From assembly GCF_029893635.1 (NCBI RefSeq), contig NZ_JARXYR010000002.1, positions 620,001 through 684,000 on the forward strand: DNA of 64,000 nucleotides. The letters are read 5' to 3'. How positions within the stretch are numbered: the first letter of the stretch is position 1; every line of letters starts with the position of its first letter. Of this stretch, positions 24,895 through 33,257 are shown in pieces. The notes below the pieces were generated by a model that was given only the letters and a program-made list of their open reading frames with translations, did not search any database and was not told where the DNA came from. The DNA is from Variovorax sp. TBS-050B. GTDB taxonomy: Bacteria; Pseudomonadota; Gammaproteobacteria; Burkholderiales; Burkholderiaceae_C. The translations under genes and the position numbers were made by a program.

Positions 24895-25683
24895 ATGGCA
24901 ACCCACACCCCTTCCACCCCCGCCACGCCCGCCCCCGGCGACAGCTACGTGCAGTCGTTCGCGCGCGGCCTGCAGGTGATCCGCTCGTTCAGCGAAAGCG
25001 CACCGCGCCAGACGCTGAGCGAAGTGGCGGCCGCGAGCGGGCTCACGCGCGCGGGTGCGCGGCGCATCCTGCTCACGCTGCAGACGCTCGGCTACGTGGT
25101 GAGCGACGGCAAGCTCTTCACGCTCACGCCGCGCATCCTCGATCTGGGCTTCGCCTACCTGTCGTCGATGCCGATCTGGAACCGCGCGGAGCCGGTGATG
25201 GAGGCGCTGGTGCAGCAGGTGCAGGAGTCGTGCTCGGCCGCGGTGCTCGACGCCACCGACATCGTCTACGTGCTGCGCGTGCCCACGCAGAAGATCATGC
25301 GCATCAGCCTGGGCGTGGGCTCGCGGCTGCCGGCCTACTGCACTTCGATGGGCCGGCTGCTGCTGGCCGACCTCGACGACGACGAGGTGCGCGCGCGGCT
25401 CGAGGCGTCCGACCGCGCGGCGTTCACGAAGCACACCGTCACGGACGTGGACGCGCTCATGGCCAAGGTCGCGCAGGCGCGGCGGCAGCAATGGTGCCTC
25501 GTGAACCAGGAACTCGAGGAGGGCCTGATCTCCGTGGCCGCCCCGGTCGTCGACCGGCAGGGCCGCATGGTGGCGGCGCTCAACATCAGCGGACAGGCCA
25601 ACCGCACCAGCGCGAAGGCGATGCAGGAGACCATGCTGCCCGCGCTGCGCGAAGCGGCCGACCGGATCTCGCGCATGCTCTGA
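24895..25683 (+). CDS. IclR-family regulator of the beta-ketoadipate genes (PcaR-like)
   Basis: 262 residues. An N-terminal winged HTH (SYVQSFARGLQVIRSF; LSEVAAASGLTRAGARRILLTL) precedes an IclR effector domain (CSAAVLDATDIVYVLRVP; GSRLPAYCTSMGRLLLADL; EEGLISVAAPVVDRQGRMVAAL). The ARRILLTLQTLGYV form is typical of the PcaR/PobR/PcaU group, which sense protocatechuate, 4-hydroxybenzoate or 3-oxoadipate. It is divergent from pcaIJF. It could be called pcaR, but the ligand is not proved by sequence. Confidence 0.85.
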   Translation: MATHTPSTPATPAPGDSYVQSFARGLQVIRSFSESAPRQTLSEVAAASGLTRAGARRILLTLQTLGYVVSDGKLFTLTPRILDLGFAYLSSMPIWNRAEPVMEALVQQVQESCSAAVLDATDIVYVLRVPTQKIMRISLGVGSRLPAYCTSMGRLLLADLDDDEVRARLEASDRAAFTKHTVTDVDALMAKVAQARRQQWCLVNQELEEGLISVAAPVVDRQGRMVAALNISGQANRTSAKAMQETMLPALREAADRISRML

Positions 25684-25756
25684 CCGCACGGGCATTCACG
25701 GGCAGGTCACATCGGTTTTCTAGATTGCGCCCTCACTCCAAAACCGAGGGTCGATC

Positions 25757-27214
25757 ATGTTCAGTCGCTTTGTCTCGTCCACCTTGCCGCGCCATCTGGC
25801 GATCGCGGCCGTCGCCTCTGCCGTTCTCGCCGCATGTGGCGGTGGCGGCGGAAACGGCATCGCCTTTCCGCCGATCGCGCTGTCGCCCGCTCCCTCGCCG
25901 GCCCCGGCGCCCGCCCCTGCCCCGCCGGCGCCGCAGGACCCCGCCGAAGGACTGCCGCACAAGCTCACCGGATGGGCCTCGCTGGCCGACAGCTTCCGCT
26001 GGCCGGGGCCGACCACGGGCCAGTTCATCACCAGCGCGCTCGGCGTGACGCCGCCCTTCGCGGACGCCCAGCCGATCCCGGGCTTCTCGGCGCTGCTGAA
26101 GAACGACGACGGCACCTGGACCGCCATGCCCGACAACGGCTATGGCAGCAAGAGCAACTCGGGCGACTTCGTGCTCGGGTTCTACAACGTCAGCATCGAT
26201 TTCCGCACCGCGTCCGACGGCACCACGAAGCCCGGCAGCGTGAAGGTGAACAGCCACGTCTCGTTCAACGACGCCAAGGGCTTCCTCAAGGACGGCAAGG
26301 GCGTGGACCTGAAGATCACCGCCGACTTCGCCAACTACCAGACGGTCTCGGGCAACAACCTCGTCGACAGCGGCAAGCCCGTCGACGCGCGCATCGTCAA
26401 CGGGCGGCTGCTGACGGGCTTCGACCTGGACGTCGAGTCGATCGCGCGTGCAAGCGACGGCACGTACTTCGTGGGCGAGGAGTTCGGCCCCTACATCCTG
26501 CACTTCGACAAGGACGGCACGCTGATGGGCGACCCGGTGCCGCACCCGTTCCTGCGCAGTCCGTCCAATCCGCTGGTGATGAACGAGGGCGCCACGGCGA
26601 CCTCGCTGTCGAGCCGCGGCTTCGAGAGCCTCGCCTTCAACGGCGACAAGACCCGGCTCTATGCAGTGCCGGAGGCGGCGCCCTCGCTGGCGGCGCTGCG
26701 GCCGGTGGCCGACGACGAGCGCTACCTGAACTTCTTCGAGTTCGATCCCGCCTCGATGCTCTACACCGGCAAGAACGCGGTCTACCGCAAGGACGGGCCG
26801 CCCAAGGACAACCAGATCGTGATCGGCGACATGACCAACGTCGGCGGCAACCGGTTCGTGCTGATCGAGCGCGACAGCCTCTACGGCGCGAAGGCGGTGG
26901 TCAAGCGCCTCTACCTCGTCGACCTCGACGTCAGGGATGCCGACGGCGTGCTGAAGAAGACGCTGCTCGTGGACCTGCTGAACATGGCCGATCCGGCCGA
27001 CATCGGCGGCCCGCTCGCGGGCGTCGCGAGCGGCAGGTTCAGCATGCCCTTCGACTCGGTCGAGAGCGTGGAGGTGGTCGACGAGCACACGCTGGCGGTC
27101 GCGATCGACACCAACTTCCCGACCGAGGACGGCCGCATGCCCGGCAAGCCGGACGACACCGAGATCGTCACGATCCGCTTCGACCAGGCGCTGTTCCGGC
27201 GCAGCGCGCCGTAG
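25757..27214 (+). CDS. Lipoprotein with phytase-like esterase domain
   Basis: 485 residues. The signal peptide ends in VLAACGGGG, a lipobox with the cysteine near residue 30, followed by a Pro/Ala-rich spacer. The body matches the 'esterase-like activity of phytase' family: FSALLKNDDGTWTAMPDNGYG, ARASDGTYFVGEEFGPYILHFD, and RGFESLAFNGDKTRLYAV. This is a beta-propeller that probably hydrolyses phosphoesters in the periplasm or at the surface. The gene is alone, 73 bp after the IclR gene. Confidence 0.82.
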   Translation: MFSRFVSSTLPRHLAIAAVASAVLAACGGGGGNGIAFPPIALSPAPSPAPAPAPAPPAPQDPAEGLPHKLTGWASLADSFRWPGPTTGQFITSALGVTPPFADAQPIPGFSALLKNDDGTWTAMPDNGYGSKSNSGDFVLGFYNVSIDFRTASDGTTKPGSVKVNSHVSFNDAKGFLKDGKGVDLKITADFANYQTVSGNNLVDSGKPVDARIVNGRLLTGFDLDVESIARASDGTYFVGEEFGPYILHFDKDGTLMGDPVPHPFLRSPSNPLVMNEGATATSLSSRGFESLAFNGDKTRLYAVPEAAPSLAALRPVADDERYLNFFEFDPASMLYTGKNAVYRKDGPPKDNQIVIGDMTNVGGNRFVLIERDSLYGAKAVVKRLYLVDLDVRDADGVLKKTLLVDLLNMADPADIGGPLAGVASGRFSMPFDSVESVEVVDEHTLAVAIDTNFPTEDGRMPGKPDDTEIVTIRFDQALFRRSAP

Positions 27215-27238
27215 GCCCGGCGCCCGGGCCGGAGGGCG

Positions 27239-28249
27239 TCAGCCCTCCGACTGGATGCCCTTCATGATGATCACGCCGCCCAGGCGCGCGGTGTCGGCGC
27301 GCATGCGCCGGGCCAGCGCCTCGGGCGAACCCGGCTGGGCCTGCCATCCGGTCTTGAGCAGGGCCGCGGCGACCTCGGGCGAGCCGATCACTTCGCTCAG
27401 CGCCGCATTGAGCCGCGCGACGGCGGCCGGCTTCATGCCCGCGGGCGCGGCCAGCGCGGTCCAGATCTCGAGGTCGGCGCCGCGCACGTCCGCGTCGCGC
27501 ACCGTCGGCAGTTCGCCGGCCAGCGGGCTGCGCTCGGGCGAAGTGACGCCGATCGCCTTGATCTTTCCCGACTTGACGTGCGGCAGCGCCAGCCCCGGGG
27601 GCAGCAGCGCCAGCTGGATCTCGTTGGCGAGCAGGCCGGCGATCACCTGCGGGTTGCCGGTGTAGGGCTTGTGCTGCGCCGTGATGGCGGCACGGCTCTT
27701 GATGAGTTCCATGCCCAAGTGCCCCACCGTGCCCACGCCCGGCGTGCCGTACTTGCCCGCGCTGCCGAGGTTGCGCACCCACAGCAGCTGGTCGGCGGCG
27801 GTCTTGCCCTCGGCCGCACCCGACACCGCGAGCACCAGCGGCGCGGTGCCGATCAGGCCGACCGGCGCGAAGTCCTTTTCGGGGTCGAACGAAAGCTTCG
27901 GATTGAGCAGCTTCGCGATCGTGAGATTGCCGTTGATCAGCGCGCCGATCGTGTGGTCGTCGGTGGCCTTGGCCACCTGGTCCGCCACCAGGTTGCCGCT
28001 GGCGCCGGGCTTGTTCTCGACGGTGACCGGCTGGCGCAGGATCCTGGCGAGCGGCTCGGCGATGGCACGCGCCGCGAGGTCGGGCGATGCGCCCGCCGGA
28101 AAGCCCACGAGGATGCGCACGGGCTTGGTTGGCCATGCGGCTTCGGCGCCGGCCGCAGCCGCGCGCTGGGCCCAGGAACCCGGCGAAAAGAACGAGGCCG
28201 CGACTGCTGCAGCGCCACTTTCGAGCAAGCGGCGTTTGGTGATCTTCAA
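27239..28249 (-). CDS. Bug-family tripartite tricarboxylate transporter substrate-binding protein
   Basis: 336 residues. It has a long, twin-Arg-like N-terminus (MKITKRRLLESGAAAVAASF), then PVRILVGFPAGASPDLAARAIA, VENKPGASGNLVADQVAK and ITAQHKPYTGNPQVIAGLLA, the standard Bug layout. It is predicted to be a periplasmic binding protein for an unknown carboxylate. It shares no operon with the first Bug gene and is convergent with the phytase-like gene. Confidence 0.87.
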   Translation of the reverse strand: MKITKRRLLESGAAAVAASFFSPGSWAQRAAAAGAEAAWPTKPVRILVGFPAGASPDLAARAIAEPLARILRQPVTVENKPGASGNLVADQVAKATDDHTIGALINGNLTIAKLLNPKLSFDPEKDFAPVGLIGTAPLVLAVSGAAEGKTAADQLLWVRNLGSAGKYGTPGVGTVGHLGMELIKSRAAITAQHKPYTGNPQVIAGLLANEIQLALLPPGLALPHVKSGKIKAIGVTSPERSPLAGELPTVRDADVRGADLEIWTALAAPAGMKPAAVARLNAALSEVIGSPEVAAALLKTGWQAQPGSPEALARRMRADTARLGGVIIMKGIQSEG

Positions 28250-28442
28250 GGTGACTCCAGAGAGTGAGAGGCTGGGCGCCCGGCGAGGCCGAACTTACAG
28301 AACGTTACAGGAACGTGCCCTATTGCGCAAGTCGAAGCCCCTGCTCACTGGCGACGGCCCGCCAGCTGTGTCCGGAAGTTAACGCACCCACATACAATCC
28401 TCGCCGCATTCCCCTTTCTTCCCCTACGAGGTCTTGTCCGCA

Positions 28443-29588
28443 ATGCCCAAGAGCCCCCTGCCGCGAGCCCGCTTCGGCTTGTCCCACGTCGTTCGCGCCG
28501 CGCTCCTGGCCACTGCTTGCGGCATCTCGCTCTGCGCGTTCGCGGCGGTGGAGCACGACGAGGTCGACCGCCTGCTGCAGGCGGGCAAGCTCGACGAGGC
28601 CATGAGCCGCGCCGACGCCTTCCTCAAGGACAAGCCGAAGGATCCGCAGATGCGCTTCCTCAAGGGCGTGATCCAGCTCAATTCGGGCAAGCGCAACGAG
28701 GCCATCGCGGCCTTCACGCAGCTCACGCAGGATTCGCCCGAACTGCCCGAGCCCTACAACAACCTGGCCGTGATCTACGCGAGCCAGAACCAGTACGACA
28801 AGGCCCGCGCCGCGCTCGAAAGCGCGATCCGCACCAACCCGAGCTACGCCACGGCGCAGGAGAACCTCGGCGACGTGTACGCGCGCCTCGCGAGCCAGGC
28901 CTACAGCAAGGCGCTGCAGCTCGATCAGAACAACACCGCCGTGCAGCCCAAGCTCGCGGTGATCCGCACGCTGTTCACGCCGCCGGCGGGCGCGACGATG
29001 GTGGCGGCCAACGACACCGCCAAGCCGGCACCGAAGGCCGCGGCCCCTGCGCCCGCACCTGCACCCGCCGCCGTCGCCGTCGCGAAGGCGCCCGTCGCAG
29101 CGCCGCCCGCACCGGCGCCTGCACCCGCGCCTGTCAAGGCCGCCGCTGCACCTTCACCGGCCCCCGCGCCCGCGGCCCCGGTGGCCGTGGCCAAGGCGCC
29201 CGAAGCCTCCGCTGCACCGGCGCCCGCTCCGGCTGCTGCGCCGGCCTCTTCCGCCGAAGTGGAAACCGCCGTCCGCGCATGGGCCGCCGCCTGGGCCGCG
29301 CAGGACATGGAGCGCTACCTCGCGGCCTACGGCCCCGACTTCGATCCGCCGGGCGGACAGAGCCGCAAGAGCTGGGAAGAAGAACGCCGCGCCCGCATCG
29401 TCGGCAAGTCGAACATCAGCGTGAACCTCGAGAACCTCGTGGTCCACGTCGACGGCCAGACGGCCACCGCCCGGTTCCGCCAGATCTATCGCGCCGACAG
29501 CCTCAACATCAAGAGCCGCAAGACGCTGGAGCTGCAGCGCACGTCGGGCAACCAGTGGCAGATCCGCAAGGAAAGCGTCGGGGGATAG
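28443..29588 (+). CDS. TPR-repeat exported protein with SnoaL-like C-terminal domain
   Basis: 381 residues. A signal peptide (ending CAFA) is followed by tetratricopeptide repeats (residues ~30-175; PEPYNNLAVIYASQNQYDKARAAL is one unit). A ~75-residue Ala/Pro-rich linker comes next. The C-terminal ~110 residues (VRAWAAAWAAQDMERYLAAYG, RIVGKSNISVNLENLVV) are an NTF2/SnoaL-type domain as in Cds6-like proteins paired with L,D-transpeptidases. The stop overlaps the GTG of the downstream transpeptidase. A TACAAT -10-like box lies at 28393-28398. Confidence 0.82.
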   Translation: MPKSPLPRARFGLSHVVRAALLATACGISLCAFAAVEHDEVDRLLQAGKLDEAMSRADAFLKDKPKDPQMRFLKGVIQLNSGKRNEAIAAFTQLTQDSPELPEPYNNLAVIYASQNQYDKARAALESAIRTNPSYATAQENLGDVYARLASQAYSKALQLDQNNTAVQPKLAVIRTLFTPPAGATMVAANDTAKPAPKAAAPAPAPAPAAVAVAKAPVAAPPAPAPAPAPVKAAAAPSPAPAPAAPVAVAKAPEASAAPAPAPAAAPASSAEVETAVRAWAAAWAAQDMERYLAAYGPDFDPPGGQSRKSWEEERRARIVGKSNISVNLENLVVHVDGQTATARFRQIYRADSLNIKSRKTLELQRTSGNQWQIRKESVGG

Positions 29589-30995
29589 TGGCAGGCATCG
29601 TCCGGCGCGGCCGGCTCCAGAACCTTCCGCCGCGCCGCGCCGGAAACCTGCTGGCCGCCCTGATGGCGGCCTCCGCGCTGCTGCTGGCCGCACCCGGCGC
29701 CGCAGCCACGCCGGCCAGGACCGCCCCCGGCGGCAAGGCCGGTAGCGCGAAGACCGCGAAGGCCGCCACGAAAGCCAAGGCCCAAGGCAGCCGCCCGTCG
29801 ACGAAGGAAGCGAAAGCCGCGTCCGCCCGCAAGCCGGGCGTTCGCAGGCCCGCCCCTTCCGGCACCGCCGGCGCCATCGAGCAGGCGAGCGGCGCCGAAG
29901 CCCGGCTGATCGCCATCTACGAACTCTTCGGCCGCGGCCATGCGCGGCCCGCGCTGGAGAAGGCGCGCGAGCTGGTGCGCGACCATCCCAACTTTCCAGC
30001 TCGCACAGCTGGTCTATGCCGACCTGCTCGCCACCCAGGTGTCGCCGGCGCACGCGTTCTCCGACGCCTCGAGCATCGGCCGGCTGCGCAGCGACCCGGC
30101 CATGGCCGAGCTGCGCGAGGAATCGCGCCGCCGGCTGCAGGCGCTGCGCGAGCGTCCGCCGCCCGGCACCGTGCCTTCGCAGTTCCTCGCGCTCTCGACG
30201 CGCAGCCGCTATGCCATCGCGGTCGATGCCTCGCGCTCGCGGCTCTACCTGTTCGAGAACTCCGACAAGGGACTGCAGCTCGCGGCCGACTACTACGTGT
30301 CGGTCGGCAAGTCGGGCATCGGCAAGGCCGCCGAGGGCGACGCGCGCACGCCGCTCGGCGTGTACTACATCACCAGCAGCCTCGACCCGAAGTCGCTGAA
30401 GGATTTCTACGGCGCCGGCGCGCTGCCCATCAACTACCCGAACCCCTACGACGTGCGGCGCGGCAGAACCGGCAGCGGCATCTGGCTGCACGGCACGCCG
30501 CCGCAGCAGTTCGCGCGCGCGCCGCTCGCGAGCGACGGCTGCGTGGTCATGGCCAACCCCGACCTGAAGCAGCTGCTGCGCAAGGTACAGATCGGCGCCA
30601 CCCCGGTCGTGACCGCGTCGAGCCTGCAATGGATTCCGCGCGCGCAGGCCGAGAAGGAGGCGCAGTCCTTCACCGGTGCCATTTCGGCCTGGAAAGAAGC
30701 GCGCGCCAGCGGCAGCGAAGCGCAATTGAAGAAATTCTATTTGCCGGAATTCCAGCGCGCCAATAAGAAAACGACCGAAGGCATTTCGGCGCTCAACGAG
30801 GAATTGGAATACGCCAGAGGCAGGCGCGCCCAATTCAAGGACGCCTCGTATTTGCATTGGCGCGAAGGCGACGACACGATGATCGCCACCTTCGGCGAAG
30901 TGTTCGAAGGCGAGAAAAGCGGGCGCACCCGGCGCCAGTACTGGCTGCGCCAAGGCAGCGAGTGGAAGCTTTTCCACGAGGAAATCCTCGGCTGA
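29588..30995 (+). pseudogene. L,D-transpeptidase (YkuD), single-base frameshift
   Basis: Two open frames make one protein. Frame one runs from GTG 29588 (overlapping the previous TAG) with a signal region (LLAALMAASALLLAAPGAAA) and a Lys/Ala-rich linker to ARELVRDHPNF near 29996. Frame two continues as QLAQLVYADLLATQ to the TGA at 30995. Removing one C from the CC at 29996-29997 restores a single frame. The YkuD core is intact: YYVSVGKSGIGKAAEG, GIWLHGTPPQQFARAPLASDGCVVM with the catalytic His and Cys. A C-terminal SnoaL-like domain ends the protein. A sequencing error is as likely as a true mutation. Confidence 0.8.
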
Positions 30996-31077
30996 GGCCG
31001 GTTCCCACCCCTCCGCGCGAGGGGTCATGGGGTCGGATTCGTGACATTTTCCGCAGTTCGCAGCCCTATTTTGGGGC

Positions 31078-31171
31078 GTTACAACTCGCCTTGTAACCGC
31101 GGCGCTACGTAACGTTTCGCCCCGATGTTCCCGTAACACCGACCCTTCCACACCCCTCTGTTCCGGGTAAC
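31078..31171. promoter_or_regulatory. Cluster of GTTAC/GTAAC boxes, probable activator sites
   Basis: GTTACAACTCGCCTTGTAAC (31078-31097) is a perfect inverted repeat. Single GTAAC boxes follow at 31109, 31133 and 31167. The cluster lies about 110-200 bp upstream of a sigma-54-type promoter, the usual distance for enhancer sites. The same 5-mer also clusters before the adhesin gene and the ABC transporter gene. Binding by the sigma-54 activator at 43585-44997 is inferred. Confidence 0.55.
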
Positions 31172-31280
31172 GGATGTACCACATTCATGGTATGGGTAGC
31201 TCTGTTTACAGGCGTAAGAATGGTCCCACGGATGCGTCGCTGCCCTCCGAACAGCAGCCATCCGGAGGGCGTACAGGGGC

Positions 31281-31295
31281 TGGCCGCCATCCTGC
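31281..31295 (+). promoter_or_regulatory. Probable sigma-54 promoter of the flp/tad operon
   Basis: TGGCCGCCATCCTGC keeps the invariant GG-N10-GC spacing and the TGGC and TGC cores of the TGGCAC-N5-TTGC consensus, with mismatches elsewhere. Transcription would start near 31307. Support comes from the upstream GTAAC cluster and from the sigma-54 activator gene that closes the tad cluster. Confidence 0.5.
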
Positions 31296-31419
31296 TTAGG
31301 GGTAGGTGCTAGCACAGGAAGGGCGGTCCTCCCCGGTAGTTACCTTGTTGATACATGGAGTTACGCTGTATAACATCCACGTGCCAGCCGGTTCGTTAAC
31401 ATTTTTCAAAGGGTAAATC

Positions 31420-31599
31420 ATGCTTCGCTCTATTACTCGTTTTCTCCGCGATGAAGAAGGCGCCACCGCAATTGAATACGGAATCATTGCGGGGCTGATG
31501 GCAACTATTCTGGTCGCGGTATTTACTGCACCGGGAACAGGCGTCGGTGCTGTCCTCGAAGGGGTATTTGCTCGTATTGCGACCGCAGTGGGCGGATAA
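31420..31599 (+). CDS. flp: Flp-family type IVb pilin
   Basis: 59 residues: a short basic leader MLRSITRFLRDEEG, the cleavage site G/ATAIEYG with the Glu at +5 and Tyr at +6, and a hydrophobic helix IIAGLMATILVAVF. This is the major subunit of the Flp/Tad pilus, cut by the prepilin peptidase encoded next. The codons are richer in A and T than in neighbouring genes (att, gaa, gta, act), which may reflect high expression or different history. It is 10 bp before the peptidase gene. Confidence 0.95.
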   Translation: MLRSITRFLRDEEGATAIEYGIIAGLMATILVAVFTAPGTGVGAVLEGVFARIATAVGG

Positions 31600-31609
31600 G
31601 TCCGACCGA

Positions 31610-32107
31610 ATGCCCTATTTGTGGCTCCTTTGGCTATTGCTCGTCACGGTCCATGACGCCCGACAACGCCGCGTCCCCAACTGGCTGGTGCTGGGTGGCG
31701 CGGCGCTTGCCGGGGGCGCCCTTGCCATGAACGCGCAGCCATTCGGCGTCCACTGGCCCGACGCGCTCACAGGCGCCGCCCTGGGCTTCGGTTTTCTTCT
31801 CGTCTTCCACGTGGCCGGCCTCATGGGCGCGGGCGACGTCAAATTTGCCGGTGCGCTCGGCCTCTGGGTCGGTGCGGCGCCGCTTCTGCCGATCTGGATC
31901 GGTGCCAGCCTGCTGGCCGGTCTGCATGCGGTGCTCCTGGTGGTGCTTCGCCGCCTGCCGTGGTTTCCGCGGCTCACGCTGATGCTGTCGGGCAGGCCGC
32001 GCGCCACCGACGATCCGGGCCTGCGCCAGCAGACCCGACCGATTCCCTTTGCCGCCTACCTCGCGGTGGTCGCGGCCGTCTGGATGGCCTGGGGCCGACA
32101 GAGTTAG
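31610..32107 (+). CDS. cpaA: Prepilin peptidase TadV/CpaA
   Basis: 165 residues, an integral membrane aspartyl protease of the A24 family without the N-methylation domain. Catalytic aspartates: the one in VHDARQRRVPNW (residue ~16) and the one in GAGDVKFAGALGLW (residue ~76). It removes the leader of Flp and the TadE/F pseudopilins. A C-terminal hydrophobic helix (IPFAAYLAVVAAVWMA) ends the protein. It directly follows flp. Confidence 0.92.
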   Translation: MPYLWLLWLLLVTVHDARQRRVPNWLVLGGAALAGGALAMNAQPFGVHWPDALTGAALGFGFLLVFHVAGLMGAGDVKFAGALGLWVGAAPLLPIWIGASLLAGLHAVLLVVLRRLPWFPRLTLMLSGRPRATDDPGLRQQTRPIPFAAYLAVVAAVWMAWGRQS

Positions 32108-32182
32108 CCCCGCGCTGCTCGTCACCGTGGGGCCTCTCTTCTTTTACGAACTGCCGATGCCCCACTTCCTTCACCGCCGTCC

Positions 32183-33205
32183 ATGATCCATCTCACCAAA
32201 ATCGTCGCCGCCATCCTGGTGCTCCTGGCCATCGCACTGGGCGGCTATGCGTGGGTGCTCAGCCGGCAGCCGGCCAAGGCGCCGCCGGTTGCGACGGCGC
32301 CCGCGGCCGCCGCTTCGAGCACGGCGCGCGTTCCCACCTTCGCGGTGGTGGTGGCCGCCAAGCCGGTGGCGGCGGGCCAGGCGATCCCGGCCGACGCGGT
32401 CCGGGTGGCGCAGCTTCCCATCAACCCGGCCGGCGCCTTCACCGAGACCGCGGCCGTGGTCGGCCGCGTGCCGGTGTTCGACATCGGCGAGGGCACGCCG
32501 CTGCTCGAGGGCCAGCTCGCCTCGGGCCTCGCGATGCGCGTCGAGGAAGGCGAGCGGGCGGTGGCGGTCAAGGCCGACGAAGTCATGGGCGTGGGCAACA
32601 AGGTCCAGCCCGGCGATTTCGTCGACGTGTTCGTCATGCTCAAGTCGGACGGCAAGGACATCGACCGCACGCAGGCGCGCCTGCTGCTGTCGCGCAAGCG
32701 GGTGCTCGCCTTCGGCACCGCCTCGCTGGACGGGCTGCCGTCCAGGAACCCCGAAGGCCGCAGCAACCCGCAGCAGCAACAGCAACAGCAGCGCGCCGAG
32801 GCGGCGCGCACCGCGGTGCTGGCCGTGCCGGTGGCGGAGATCAACCGACTGACGCTCGGCGAATCCGCCGGCCGGCTGCTGCTCGCCCTGCGCAACCCGC
32901 TGGACACCGCCCTGCCCGATCCCGCGCTGCTGGCCGAGCTGCCGCCGGCGCTGCAGCCGCCGGCACCCCGGCGCGGCGAGCCCGCACGCGCGCCGCTCGA
33001 AGGCCTGGACAGCGCCCAGGCGGGCCTGACGGCCGTCGACCTGGCCACCGGCGGCGGTGCCGCCGCCCGCCGGCTGGTCGCCGACGCACGCGCTTCCGCC
33101 GCGGCGGCCGCGCCGCGCCCGGCCACCGCCGCTGCGGCCGCACCGCGCGCCGGTATGGAGGTCGAGATGATCCGCGGCGACCGCAGCGAAACCATCCGCT
33201 ACTGA
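32183..33205 (+). CDS. cpaB: Flp pilus assembly protein CpaB/RcpC
   Basis: 340 residues. An N-terminal membrane helix (IVAAILVLLAIALGGYAWVL) is followed by an SAF domain (VVVAAKPVAAGQAIPADAVRVAQLP) and the CpaB core (GLAMRVEEGERAVAVKADEVMGVGNKVQPGDFVDVFV). The C-terminal third is low-complexity Ala/Pro/Gln. It is a periplasmic partner of the secretin, possibly binding peptidoglycan through the SAF fold. Confidence 0.9.
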   Translation: MIHLTKIVAAILVLLAIALGGYAWVLSRQPAKAPPVATAPAAAASSTARVPTFAVVVAAKPVAAGQAIPADAVRVAQLPINPAGAFTETAAVVGRVPVFDIGEGTPLLEGQLASGLAMRVEEGERAVAVKADEVMGVGNKVQPGDFVDVFVMLKSDGKDIDRTQARLLLSRKRVLAFGTASLDGLPSRNPEGRSNPQQQQQQQRAEAARTAVLAVPVAEINRLTLGESAGRLLLALRNPLDTALPDPALLAELPPALQPPAPRRGEPARAPLEGLDSAQAGLTAVDLATGGGAAARRLVADARASAAAAAPRPATAAAAAPRAGMEVEMIRGDRSETIRY

Positions 33206-33257
33206 TCGGCACGCGCCGCCCATGACCGTTCCCTTCCCCCAAGAAAGAAGCCGATCC

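Larger units (their letters stand above)
30996..31419 (+). other. 424-bp leader region upstream of the flp pilin gene
   Basis: No coding frame was recognised here, and its AT content is higher than the flanks. It holds a stem-loop ACCCCTC-CGCGC-GAGGGGT (31007-31025) just after the transpeptidase stop, a cluster of GTTAC/GTAAC boxes (31078-31171) and a sigma-54-like promoter (31281-31295). Further GTTAC copies lie downstream at 31339 and 31360. The transcribed leader would be about 110 nt. No known riboswitch was recognised. Confidence 0.6.

Noticed and set aside
30996..31419. c-di-GMP or other known riboswitch upstream of flp
   Set aside because: No GEMM-type conserved core (GGGCAAACC or the GAAA tetraloop receptor) could be found; the features fit an enhancer and promoter instead.
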